Assembly (NCBI RefSeq): GCF_008386635.1
Contig: NZ_VUOE01000001.1
Location: forward strand, 1,178,001 to 1,242,000
DNA: 64,000 nucleotides
Direction: 5' to 3'
DNA from: Maribacter flavus
GTDB lineage: Bacteria > Bacteroidota > Bacteroidia > Flavobacteriales > Flavobacteriaceae
The notes beneath the pieces are model-generated. The model ran no database searches. It had not been told where the DNA came from and saw nothing but the letters and a program-made list of their open reading frames with translations. The translations under genes and the position numbers were made by a program. Of the stretch, positions 42,912 through 53,400 are shown piece by piece. The first letter of the stretch is position 1; each line of letters opens with the position of its first letter.

Positions 42912-44060
42912 ATGGCCAAATTGGACTACGACTACATCATCATTGGAGCAGGTGCTTCTGGACTACTTTTGGCCGATGCCTTGGGCAAGGATTCGTTTTT
43001 TGCCCAAAAGTCCATCCTCCTTTTGGATAGGGACGCCAAAAAGAGCAACGATCGTACCTGGTGTTTTTGGGAAAAGGGCGATGGAGCATTTGATGACATC
43101 TTGTATAAAAAATGGAAGCAGATTATTTTCAAGGGGCAGGATTTTTCCAATAGCTATGACATTGCCCCCTACTCCTATAAAATGGTACGGGGCATCGATT
43201 TCTACGCGCATTATTTTGAAAAACTTGAGGGGTATCCCAATATCCGTTTTCAACAAGAATCGGTAATCGAAGTAAAGGAATTGGAAAGTTCGGTTTCGGT
43301 CCATACCCAAGAAAACCAATATACGTGCCAGCAGGTTTTTGATAGTCGGTTTCATTATGAAATGCTGGAGGCCGATAAAAAATACCCCCTGCTTCAACAA
43401 CACTTTGTGGGATGGATCGTTAAAACCCAAAAGCCGGTATTTGAGGTGGAAAAGGCGACGTACATGGATTTTTCCGTTCCACAAAAAGGAAATACACGGT
43501 TTATGTACGTACTACCTTTTAAGGAAGACGAGGCCCTCGTAGAGTACACGCTCTTTTCCAAAGAGGTGCTGCCAAAATCCGACTATGAAGCGGCCCTTAG
43601 GGACTACATCCGTACCGATCTACAATGCGATACTTTCGAAATCCTGGAGCAGGAACAGGGAAGTATCCCCATGACCTGCCATGATTTTACCCAACGCAAT
43701 TCTGGTAGGATTACACGTATTGGAACCGCGGGCGGATGGGCCAAACCCAGTACAGGCTACACTTTTATGGGGTCTTCCAAGAAAATTCCGTTGTTGGTGT
43801 CCAATTTGAAGTCGGACAACACTATACACGCCCTAGGGCAAAAAAAACGATTTTGGTTCTACGATCTGTTGCTTCTGGACGTGCTTTATAACAATAACGC
43901 GATAGGGCATGAAATTTTCACCAGCCTGTTCAAAAAAAGAAAACCAGAACTGATCTTCAAGTTTCTGGACGAAGAGACGAGTTTTGGGGAAGAGCTCCAA
44001 TTTATCTCTGGATGCCCCAACATACCCTTCATCAAGGCAATCTTTAAACGACTTTTTTAA
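42912..44060 (+). CDS. crtY: Lycopene beta-cyclase (CrtY type)
   Basis: A 382-residue FAD-binding cyclase that converts lycopene to beta-carotene. It shows the dinucleotide motif DYIIIGAGASGLLLADAL, DRTWCFWEKG (as NDRTWCFWE), PYSYKMVRGIDFY and GTAGGWAKPSTGYTF, all conserved in CrtY/CrtL. The ATG at 42912 is preferred to a TTG two codons earlier. It lies 49 bases after the receptor gene and converges with a polyprenyl synthase gene. Confidence 0.93.
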   Translation: MAKLDYDYIIIGAGASGLLLADALGKDSFFAQKSILLLDRDAKKSNDRTWCFWEKGDGAFDDILYKKWKQIIFKGQDFSNSYDIAPYSYKMVRGIDFYAHYFEKLEGYPNIRFQQESVIEVKELESSVSVHTQENQYTCQQVFDSRFHYEMLEADKKYPLLQQHFVGWIVKTQKPVFEVEKATYMDFSVPQKGNTRFMYVLPFKEDEALVEYTLFSKEVLPKSDYEAALRDYIRTDLQCDTFEILEQEQGSIPMTCHDFTQRNSGRITRIGTAGGWAKPSTGYTFMGSSKKIPLLVSNLKSDNTIHALGQKKRFWFYDLLLLDVLYNNNAIGHEIFTSLFKKRKPELIFKFLDEETSFGEELQFISGCPNIPFIKAIFKRLF

Positions 44061-44089
44061 ACCCGGAAAATGCAATAGAAAAATTTGGA

Positions 44090-45064
44090 TTAAACCGTAC
44101 GGCGCATCAGGTTCTCTCCAAACCGTTTGAGAATGGCCTTTTTGGAATCGGTTATATCCAAATCGTTCAAAATAAGAAAGGCTTTTTGAGTGAAGGATTC
44201 AATGGCATTTTGGGTGGATTCCGCAGCTCCGCTCTCCCTGAATATGGTCTTTACGGCCTCGATTTTATCCGTTGGGTCCCCGGGCTGAATGGAATACAGG
44301 TCCAAAAGTTCCTTTTTAATCGATCCTGAACCGGATTCCAAGGCCTTAATGAAGAGAATTGTCTTTTTATTCTCGATGATATCGCCTCCTACCTGTTTTC
44401 CAAAGGTCTCAGGATCCCCAAATACGTCCAAAAAATCGTCCTGAAGCTGAAAGGCGATGCCCAGGTTCAACCCAAAATTGTAAATATGTTCCTGGTTCCG
44501 TAGGCTGGTATTCGCCACGATACCGCCCATTTTCATGGCGGCGGCGACCAGAACGGCCGTTTTGTATTCGATCATTCTTAAATACTCCGGAAGCCTTACA
44601 TCTTCCCTGGACTCAAAATCAACATCGTACTGCTGCCCCTCGCAGACCTGCAGGGCCGTTGTACTGAAGAGTTTTGCCAAATCCCGAAACGTATCCGGCG
44701 CATAATTTTCAAAAAGTTGGTAGGCACAGATAAGCATGGCATCGCCCGATAATATCCCGGTATTGGTATCCCATTTTTCATGTACGGTCGCCTGGCCCCT
44801 TCGCACCGGTGCGGCATCCATGATATCGTCGTGTACCAAGGAAAAATTATGGAAGACTTCTATGGCCAGGGCGGCATCGAGGGCATTTTTATAGGACCCG
44901 TCAAAAATTTCGGCCGATAGTAATGCCAAAACTGGGCGAAGGCGTTTCCCCCCTAATTTTAAAATATAATTGATGGGTTCGTAAAGATTTACAGGTTTCT
45001 TTAACACAAATTTGGACTCCATATAAGAAATGAATTCCGACCTATAAAAATCGATGGATTGCAT
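44090..45064 (-). CDS. Polyprenyl diphosphate synthase (probably geranylgeranyl)
   Basis: A 324-residue trans-isoprenyl diphosphate synthase with both Asp-rich motifs, LVHDDIMD and LQDDFLDVFGD, plus GGKRLRP at the start of the active site. It probably makes geranylgeranyl diphosphate for carotenoids or a longer chain for quinones; chain length cannot be read with certainty. The ATG at 45064 is chosen because a -7 element (TATTTTTG, 45086-45079) lies just upstream, inside the longer frame that begins at 45103. Confidence 0.9.
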   Translation of the reverse strand: MQSIDFYRSEFISYMESKFVLKKPVNLYEPINYILKLGGKRLRPVLALLSAEIFDGSYKNALDAALAIEVFHNFSLVHDDIMDAAPVRRGQATVHEKWDTNTGILSGDAMLICAYQLFENYAPDTFRDLAKLFSTTALQVCEGQQYDVDFESREDVRLPEYLRMIEYKTAVLVAAAMKMGGIVANTSLRNQEHIYNFGLNLGIAFQLQDDFLDVFGDPETFGKQVGGDIIENKKTILFIKALESGSGSIKKELLDLYSIQPGDPTDKIEAVKTIFRESGAAESTQNAIESFTQKAFLILNDLDITDSKKAILKRFGENLMRRTV

Positions 45065-45292
45065 GCAGTTTTTTTTTTCAAAAATAGCTAAACTTATAAA
45101 CATGTATTAATTGATAAAAACATCCTCGGTTTGTTTATACAATACACTTTCTAAACCAGTGTAAAACATAGAGATATTATGAATTCGATAATGCAACCGC
45201 AGTAAGTTTTAGTGTCAAACAAAATTGTTGTAGTTTTTTTACCACAATCATAATTTTTTTATATTTTCGTTAACCAACCTAATTTTGTCTGT

Positions 45293-48200
45293 ATGAAAAT
45301 TTTTCCAAACTACGTAGCCTTTTGGACTAGTAAGTCAATTGATTGCCTTGCTTTTGTTATGATTGTATGTTTTTCATCATTTACGGTACTAACGGCCCAG
45401 ACCACGGTTTCTGGAACCGTTAAATCATCTGTGGATGGCTTGCCCTTGCCCGGGGTTTCTATTATTGACACAAGTAACCCTACAAGAGGTGTTCAAGCGG
45501 ATTTTGACGGTAACTACTCCATTAATTTGGATGATTCTAATACAAGTTTACGATTCAGCTATATAGGTTTCAAAACATTAACAGTGCCCGTAAATGGTCA
45601 ATCTACTATAAACGTATCCTTGGAGGAAGATGTTGCCAGTCTTGAGGAAGTAGTTGTCGTTGGATATGGAACACAGAAAAAAACGACGGTGACAGGTGCC
45701 GTAACAGGTGTACAAGGGCCCGTTTTGGAAGCATCGCCGGCGATAAGCGTTTCCAACTCCTTGGCAGGAAGGCTACCTGGTGTGGTCATAATACAAACCA
45801 GTGGAGAGCCAGGAAATGACGAATCTTCAATAAATATTCGTGGTACCAACACTCTGGGAAACAATCAACCTCTTGTAGTTATTGATGGAATACCCGACAG
45901 AGATGGAGGAATTGGACGAATAAACCCTGAGGACATTGAGAATATTTCCGTTTTAAAAGATGCGTCAGCAGCCATTTATGGGGCAAGGGCAGCGAATGGA
46001 GCTATCATTGTTACAACAAAAAGAGGAAGACAAGGTAAAATGCAGCTAAACTATAAGGCAGACTTTGGACTTACCCGGCCTACAAGAGTACCTGAAATGT
46101 CAAATGCAGTAGAATACCTTACCATTATGAACGAATTGACCATTTTTAATAGTAATATCCCAGTAAATGAGTGGTCCGCTGCAAATACGGCCTTACAAAC
46201 AAACGGAAGCTATACAATTCCTGGCACCGGCGAAACGGTGAACGCGGCATTTAGTCCTGAAACCGTCAATGGTCATAGAACAAATGCCGACCCTTGGTTA
46301 TACCCAGATACCGATTGGTTTGGTGATACTTTCCAAGATTGGGCGGAGCAACAGCGACATAACCTAACGATCAGCGGAGGTGGGGATGCACTTACATATT
46401 TCGCCTCATTAGGGTATGCAGACCAAGGAGCCATATATAAAAATTCAGCAAACCGCTATCAACAATACAATTTCAGGATAAATACGGAGGCCAAAATCAA
46501 CGATTACATCACTACAAAACTGGACATGGGCTATCGAAAAGAAGATAGAACCTTTCCTACGGAGGGAGCGGGAGCCATATTTAGAATGCTAATGCGTGGT
46601 AGACCTAATGAACCCGCTATTTGGCCCAACGGTTTGCCTGGACCCGATATTGAAAACGGTCAACAACCGGTCGTAGTTACGACCAATGCTACAGGATATG
46701 ACAAGCAGCCTACGGATTACCTTCAGTTTACAGGGTCAGTAGATATAAAAAATCCTTGGATAGATGGCTTAAAGTTAACGTTATTGGCAGGAGTAGATCA
46801 AAGCCAACAAAGAAGAAAACTCTGGCAAACACCCTGGGAACTCTTCTCTTTGGACAGGGCCAGATACATAGAAACTGGTGAACCCGTCTTGAGCGGTACC
46901 ATACGATCTAACTTTACGGACCCTAGACTTACCCAATCCTCTTTAAACGTATTAAATACGAACCTCACGGCAATCTTCAACTATGATAGGACATTTGGCG
47001 ACGACCACACCATAAACGTCTTGGCAGGTGTAACCAGGGAAAATTTTCAAGGAGAATTCCTCTCGGCGTTCAGAAGAAATTTCCTTTCAGATGCCGTAGA
47101 TCAAATAGGCGTTGGTGGTGAAGTGGGCCAAGAAACCGATGGCTTTGGATATAACAGGACTCGACTTGGTTACTATGGAAGGGCTCAATACAACTTTAAG
47201 GAAAAATATTTGGCTGAGTTCATATGGAGATACGACGGATCTTACATCTTTCCTGGTGAGGACAGGTTTGGTTTCTTTCCAGGGTTTTTGGCCGGTTGGA
47301 ACATTAGCAACGAAGAATGGTTTAATGTAAAGGGAATCGATTATTTAAAACTAAGAGGTTCTTATGGACAAATGGGTAATGACCAAGTCTTTTTTAACAA
47401 TGATTTACAAGAATATGCGTATTTATCCATTTATGATTTTGGCCAATATCCTATTGATGGAATTGTACAGACTACGCTTACGGAACCTTTATTGGCGAAT
47501 CCAAGCTTTACTTGGGAACGGGCGAACAATTTCAACCTTGGTTTGGACGGTATAGTTCTTGATGGAAAATTAAGTTTTACCTTGGAATACTTTTTAAACA
47601 AACGAGATCAAATCTTAATTCAGGAAACGGGTTCAACACCTGGCTCATCGGGTATTGCAGACCTTTTACCGCCAGTAAATGCTGGTGAGGTAGACAATGA
47701 AGGTTTTGAGTTTGCCCTGAATTATTATGGTGGCAACCCCGATGGCTTCAAATGGGACGTAGGTTTCAATGGAGGCTATGCCCAGAATACCGTGGTATTC
47801 TTGGATGAAATTCCCGGCGCACCGGAGTATCAATTACAGGAGGGAAAACCCATAGGCTCCTATCTCGTATACGAATCAGACGGAGTATTCCGAGATGAAG
47901 CGGAAATAGCAGCCAACACCTTGGATTATAGCGCGGTAAAACCTCAATTGGAACCTGGTGACATGAAATTTAGAGACGTAAATGGGGACGGTGTAATTAA
48001 TGACCTTGACCAAGTACGATTAAATAATAGTATCAATCCATTGTTCAACTTTGGTATAACTTTCAACGCCTCCTACAAAAACTTTGATCTTGCCGTATTG
48101 TTTCAAGGTGCAACGGGAGCCAAGCTACCCATTCAAACGGAATCAGGAGACATTGGAAATTTCCTAAAATATAGTTTCGATAATCGTTGGAGCCCAGAGA

Positions 48201-48511
48201 ACCCTAGTAGCGAGCATCCTAGACTGGCAAGTAGAGGAGATACATACTACACCGGAGGTGATTTTGGAAATAACACTTATTTTTTATTCAGCAAGGACTA
48301 CATACGATTGAAAAACGTGCAATTGGCCTATAATTTTCCTAGTAAACTTATAGATACTTTCGGTATATCAGGCTTCAGAGTATATGTAAGCGGCCTAAAT
48401 CTAGCCACTTGGGCGGCCCAAGATATATACGATCCGGAGTCTACTACGACCAATGGCCAGTTTTACCCGCAACAATCGATAATAAATACAGGATTCAGTT
48501 TAACCTTTTAA
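45293..48511 (+). CDS. SusC-like TonB-dependent receptor
   Basis: A 1072-residue SusC/RagA receptor: signal peptide, CarboxypepD_reg domain (VSGTVKSSVDGLPLPGVSI), TonB box (EEVVVVGYGTQKK), plug (LVVIDGIPDRDGGIGRINPED) and large barrel ending NTGFSLTF. With the SusD protein encoded next it forms a lidded importer for large molecules such as glycans or peptides. No glycoside hydrolase is encoded nearby; the neighbours are FG-GAP and haloperoxidase-type proteins, so the substrate may not be a simple polysaccharide. Confidence 0.95.
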   Translation: MKIFPNYVAFWTSKSIDCLAFVMIVCFSSFTVLTAQTTVSGTVKSSVDGLPLPGVSIIDTSNPTRGVQADFDGNYSINLDDSNTSLRFSYIGFKTLTVPVNGQSTINVSLEEDVASLEEVVVVGYGTQKKTTVTGAVTGVQGPVLEASPAISVSNSLAGRLPGVVIIQTSGEPGNDESSINIRGTNTLGNNQPLVVIDGIPDRDGGIGRINPEDIENISVLKDASAAIYGARAANGAIIVTTKRGRQGKMQLNYKADFGLTRPTRVPEMSNAVEYLTIMNELTIFNSNIPVNEWSAANTALQTNGSYTIPGTGETVNAAFSPETVNGHRTNADPWLYPDTDWFGDTFQDWAEQQRHNLTISGGGDALTYFASLGYADQGAIYKNSANRYQQYNFRINTEAKINDYITTKLDMGYRKEDRTFPTEGAGAIFRMLMRGRPNEPAIWPNGLPGPDIENGQQPVVVTTNATGYDKQPTDYLQFTGSVDIKNPWIDGLKLTLLAGVDQSQQRRKLWQTPWELFSLDRARYIETGEPVLSGTIRSNFTDPRLTQSSLNVLNTNLTAIFNYDRTFGDDHTINVLAGVTRENFQGEFLSAFRRNFLSDAVDQIGVGGEVGQETDGFGYNRTRLGYYGRAQYNFKEKYLAEFIWRYDGSYIFPGEDRFGFFPGFLAGWNISNEEWFNVKGIDYLKLRGSYGQMGNDQVFFNNDLQEYAYLSIYDFGQYPIDGIVQTTLTEPLLANPSFTWERANNFNLGLDGIVLDGKLSFTLEYFLNKRDQILIQETGSTPGSSGIADLLPPVNAGEVDNEGFEFALNYYGGNPDGFKWDVGFNGGYAQNTVVFLDEIPGAPEYQLQEGKPIGSYLVYESDGVFRDEAEIAANTLDYSAVKPQLEPGDMKFRDVNGDGVINDLDQVRLNNSINPLFNFGITFNASYKNFDLAVLFQGATGAKLPIQTESGDIGNFLKYSFDNRWSPENPSSEHPRLASRGDTYYTGGDFGNNTYFLFSKDYIRLKNVQLAYNFPSKLIDTFGISGFRVYVSGLNLATWAAQDIYDPESTTTNGQFYPQQSIINTGFSLTF

Positions 48512-48519
48512 AAATCGTT

Positions 48520-50397
48520 ATGAAAAAAAGAAAAATTGTTTTATTGGGCCTTGTAATGGCAGCAATGATTCCGCTGTCGTGTAACGAGGACTTTTTGGAG
48601 ACACAACCGCTTGATTCAATTTCTGCGGATGCTACTTGGGCCGATGGGGCTTTGTCCCAAGCCTTCGTATTCAATGTATATTCATTTTTGGGATATGGTG
48701 GCTTTGAAGAAGAAGCGCTCGCCTCTATAACGGATGAGGCCATGTTCACCCACTCGGGAAGAAACATCAACGTTATAACCGAAGGGTCTCTCTCACCGGC
48801 GGCTGCTGGAAATAACAGGATTGTTCCGCAATGGGACGAATTATATCTCGCTATTCGACAGGCAAATATAGCCATCCAAGAACTTCCAGAGTCAACTTTT
48901 GAAGATGAAACCTTGAGGGATAGGCTCTTGGGCGAATCTTTATTTCTTAGGGCCTATTATTACCATCAACTAATGCGCTACTATGGTGGAGCCCCCTTGA
49001 TAGATCGCCCGTATGGTCTTAATGAAGACTATTCCGTGGCCAGAAATACATATGCGGAAAACGTAGATTTCGTTGTAGCGGACTTGGATAGGGCCATAAA
49101 CCTTCTGGACGGTAAGGAATTTACCCCCGGCAGGGCCTCAAAATTAAGTGCTATGGGTTTAAAATCAAGAGTCTTGCTGTATGCAGCTAGTGATTTAAGA
49201 GATGGGCCCACGGCAACTGCCAGGTCCCAAGCACATGCTGGATACTCCAATATTGAGTTGGTTGCTTATCCTTCTGGAGATAGAATGCAACGTTGGAATG
49301 CCGCGAAGAATGCTGCCAAGGCACTGTTGGATGAAACAAGTGGTTATAAACTGAACCTATCGAGCCCTGTTACCCCAGAGGAAGGAACTCAAAATTATAT
49401 TTCCATGGCCATGGGTGGTGGTAGTGCAGTAGGTGATCCAGCGGCTAGATCGGAGCTTTTGTTCGAGCGTACACATACACCTTTATTCACGGTAGAAAGT
49501 AATTGGCCCTTGGGAGGAATCCACCAGGGCATAAATAATGGGCCCAATGGATATTATAACTGGGCCGGTAACACACCTATACAACAACTAGTGGACGACT
49601 ACCAAATGATGGATGGAAGCGACTTTGATTGGAACGATCCAGAACATGCTTCGGCACCTTTCGAAAATCGTGATCCCAGAATGTATGGAACAATCTTGTA
49701 TGATGGTGCTGGCTGGAAACCTAGACCTGCGGCAGTAGCAATAATCGATCCTTTTGACGAAATTCAAACTGGTAGCTACGATGATGGATCGGGTGGAATC
49801 ATTCCAGGTGTAGATACGAGAAATTCGCCAATTGAAAATTGGAATGGTAGCAGAACAGGCTATTACGTACGAAAATTCATTGATCCAGACCCGGCGGTGG
49901 TGGATAATCAATCCAGTGCGCAGGTAGTCCCTTGGCCATTTATAAGATATACCGAAATTGTATTAAATTACGTAGAATCATGTATCGCCACGGGTGATGA
50001 CGGAGAAGCCCTGAACTGGTTGAACAAAATAAGATTTAGGGCCGGGATGCCCGCACTGAGTTCCTCTGGAACAGAACTGCTGGAAGACTATATCAACGAA
50101 AGAAGAGTGGAACTAGCTTATGAAGAACATAGATATCATGACGCAAGAAGATGGATGATTGCAGAAGAGACCTTGGGCAGAGGTATAAAAGTAATGAGGG
50201 TTAATGCAACACTGAAGCCTGGTGCTACTCCCCTTTCACCTTATAGGAAGGACACTACCGTCTATGATTACGAATACAATGTAATCGATAATACGGATAA
50301 TGAAACAAGGACATGGGACGATAAAATGTATTTCATGCCTCTAAGTAGGAACGAAATAAACCGTAATGAATTGCTGATACAAAACCCGGGTTATTGA
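48520..50397 (+). CDS. SusD-like surface lipoprotein
   Basis: A 625-residue RagB/SusD lipoprotein (lipobox ending IPLSC), with FLETQPLDSIS at the mature N-terminus, TPR-like helices (ESLFLRAYYYHQLMRYYGG) and the C-terminal conserved ERRVELAYEEHRYHDARRW. It captures the ligand and acts as the lid of the SusC channel. The start at 48520 is 8 bases after the susC stop; the longer open frame overlaps susC and is not used. Ends before a strong hairpin. Confidence 0.95.
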   Translation: MKKRKIVLLGLVMAAMIPLSCNEDFLETQPLDSISADATWADGALSQAFVFNVYSFLGYGGFEEEALASITDEAMFTHSGRNINVITEGSLSPAAAGNNRIVPQWDELYLAIRQANIAIQELPESTFEDETLRDRLLGESLFLRAYYYHQLMRYYGGAPLIDRPYGLNEDYSVARNTYAENVDFVVADLDRAINLLDGKEFTPGRASKLSAMGLKSRVLLYAASDLRDGPTATARSQAHAGYSNIELVAYPSGDRMQRWNAAKNAAKALLDETSGYKLNLSSPVTPEEGTQNYISMAMGGGSAVGDPAARSELLFERTHTPLFTVESNWPLGGIHQGINNGPNGYYNWAGNTPIQQLVDDYQMMDGSDFDWNDPEHASAPFENRDPRMYGTILYDGAGWKPRPAAVAIIDPFDEIQTGSYDDGSGGIIPGVDTRNSPIENWNGSRTGYYVRKFIDPDPAVVDNQSSAQVVPWPFIRYTEIVLNYVESCIATGDDGEALNWLNKIRFRAGMPALSSSGTELLEDYINERRVELAYEEHRYHDARRWMIAEETLGRGIKVMRVNATLKPGATPLSPYRKDTTVYDYEYNVIDNTDNETRTWDDKMYFMPLSRNEINRNELLIQNPGY

Positions 50398-50416
50398 TCA
50401 ATTGGTAATTCTTTAG

Positions 50417-50450
50417 AAAATCTATCCCTTCGCGGGGATAGATTTTTTAT
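50417..50450 (+). terminator. Terminator or attenuator after susD
   Basis: AAAATCTATCCC (50417-50428) pairs exactly with GGGATAGATTTT (50435-50446), closing a six-base loop and followed by more T. It lies only 10 bases before the next start codon, so it probably reduces expression of the downstream genes relative to susCD rather than ending the operon completely. Confidence 0.8.
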
Positions 50451-50459
50451 TTTAGGGAT

Positions 50460-53400
50460 ATGCTTCAAAATAAAAAAATACCGCTAATTTTTCTCATAAT
50501 TTCCTTAATTGGGTGCGAGCAACCAAAGGAAAAAGATGTTTTGAATACCCCAAATTCCCAAAAAACGGAGCTAACCCTGTTTGATCTACTTTCACCGGAA
50601 AGTACCAATATTCATTTTCAAAATACTCTTAAGGAAGGACTTAACGCCAACGTACTTGTATATGAATACCTTTATAATGGAGGTGGAGTTGCCGTGGGAG
50701 ATTTCAACGGTGATAACCTTGAAGACATCTATTTGACCTCGAATATGGGGGAAAACAAGTTCTATATCAACTTAGGTGATTTAAAGTTTAAGGAAGTTTC
50801 CCAAGTATCAAAAGTGCTAGGAAGAGAAGGGCCGTGGAAAACGGGGGTCAGCGTAGCCGATGTTAATGGTGACGGCAAGCTCGATTTATATCTTTGCTAT
50901 TCTGGTGCACTACCAGAGGAAAAAAGAAGGAATCAGCTTTTTATAAATCAGGGAAATAACGTGGAAAACATCCCTGTTTTTAAGGAAGAAGCTCAAAAAT
51001 ACGGACTTGATAGTCCAGCGTACAGCAATCAGGGCTATTTCTTTGATTACGATAAAGATGGGGATTTGGACATGCTGTTGTTAAACCATAGTCCCAAATC
51101 CCTACCTGTATTAAATGAAGTTCTCACAAAGGATATTTTAAAGAAGGACGACCCGTTACAGGGACTGAGGTTATATAGACAGGATAATGGTAGTTTTAAG
51201 GATGTTACCAAAACAAGCGGTTTAAATGGATCAGGGCTGAGTTACGGCCTAGGGATAGGTATAAGCGACATAAATAACGACGGCTTATTGGATTTCTATG
51301 TTTCCAACGATTATGCCATACCAGACTACCTATACATTAATAATGGTGACGGCACCTTTAAAGATCAACTTAAATCCCAATTAGGCCACACCAGCCATTT
51401 CTCTATGGGCAATTCTATTGCCGATATTAACAACGATGGTCTTCAGGACATCTATACACTGGATATGTTACCAGAGGACAACAAAAGACAAAAGCTTTTG
51501 CTCTCTCCCGATAACTACGAAAAATTCGACCTTAATATCCGTAGCGGTTTCCATTATCAATATATGCGTAATATGCTGCATCTAAATAACGGAAATAACA
51601 GCTTTAGTGAAATAGGACAGTTATCAGGAATATCCAACACAGATTGGAGCTGGGCCCCTTTATTGGCCGATTTTGATAATGATGGGTTCAAAGATCTTTT
51701 TGTTACAAACGGTTACTACAGAGACTATACCAATTTGGATTTTATAAATTATATGGAAGATTTTGTACAATCCAAAGGGCGTTTAAAAAGACAGGATGTT
51801 TTGGAGCTAATTGAGCAAATGCCTTCATCAGACCTTACCAATTATTATTTTTCCAATAATAACGGAATTTCCTTTACCAATAATACCAAGAACGCGGGTA
51901 TTCTTCATCCTTCGAATAGTAATGGGGCATCCTATGCCGATTTGGACAATGATGGTGATTTAGAATTGATCGTCAACAATATCAATAAAACCGCCTTTGT
52001 TTATGAAAATATTTCCGAAAAAACAGAAAACACCTTTCTGAGAGTAAAGTTGAAAGGGGAAGATAAAAATACACAAGGTATCGGTTCAAAAGTTAGCGTT
52101 TATTCTAATGGCCTTGTTCAGGTTCTTGAACAAATACCTAACCGTGGTTATCTTTCAACAGTATCCCAAGTACTGCATTTTGGGGTTGGCGATTCGACTA
52201 CTATCGACTCCTTAACTGTACGTTGGAATTCAGGTAAAGTTGAAACCCAATATGATGTAAAGGGCAATTCAACAATCCTTTTAAATGAGGCGGATGCCAG
52301 AAATACAAAAAACATCCAGAAGAAAAACAATCAATTTTTTCAGATAACCTCAAGCCTGGTTGATTACACCAACAAAGCCTCAAACATAAACGACTTTAAA
52401 AGACAATCGTTGCTTCCCAAGCAAATATCACATAGAAGTCCGGCCATGGAGATGAGAGATTTTAACAATGATGGTTTGGAAGACCTTATAATAGGTGGTG
52501 GGGTGGGACAGCAAACTTCGTTATTCCTACAGCAAAAAAATGGGAAAATGATAGGGAAAAATATTCCCGATTTTTCATTGGACACTCAAAGTCTAGATAC
52601 CGATATTTCCGTCTCAGATTTTGATAAGGACGGCAATTTGGATATTTACATTGCCAGCGGCGGATATCACAACTTCAATCCAAATGACATACATTTTCAA
52701 GATAGAATTTATCTTGGTGATGGAATGGGAGGATTTAAAAAGAATAATAAGGCTCTCCCCCAACTATTAGAAAATACTAGTACCATTGCTATAGGTGATA
52801 TCAATAATGATTCCCATCCGGATATTTTTGTTGGAGGAGGAATTCTACCGGGGAGATACCCCGAGACTTCGCCAAATTATATATTAGTAAATGATGGAAA
52901 TGGAAAATTCCAAATTGGGGATGACGCTAACAATGAGATTTTAAAAATTCCAGGCTTGGTAACAGATGCTAAGTTCGCGGATATTAATGGAGATGGTGCC
53001 CTTGATCTCTTTGTTGTTGGAGAATGGACGCCCATAAGTATTTTCATAAACCATAACGGAAACTTTAAGAACGAAACCTCATCTTACTTCAATAAAGAAT
53101 ATAAGGGTTTATGGACTACCATTGAAATTCAAGATATTAATAATGATGGTCGTTTAGATATTGTCGCTGGTAATTTAGGAACCAATATCCAATTCAAAAT
53201 AGATGAGGAACATCCTGCGACCCTTGTATATGATGATTTTGACAAAAACGGCGCCATTGATCCTATTCTAAATTTTTATGTAGGTGAAACCAGTTACCCA
53301 TATCTTACAAGGGATGAGCTTTTAGGGCAACTTGCATACTTAAAACAAAAATATACCAGCTACGAAGACTATTCAGGGGCTAAGCTCACAGATATATTTT

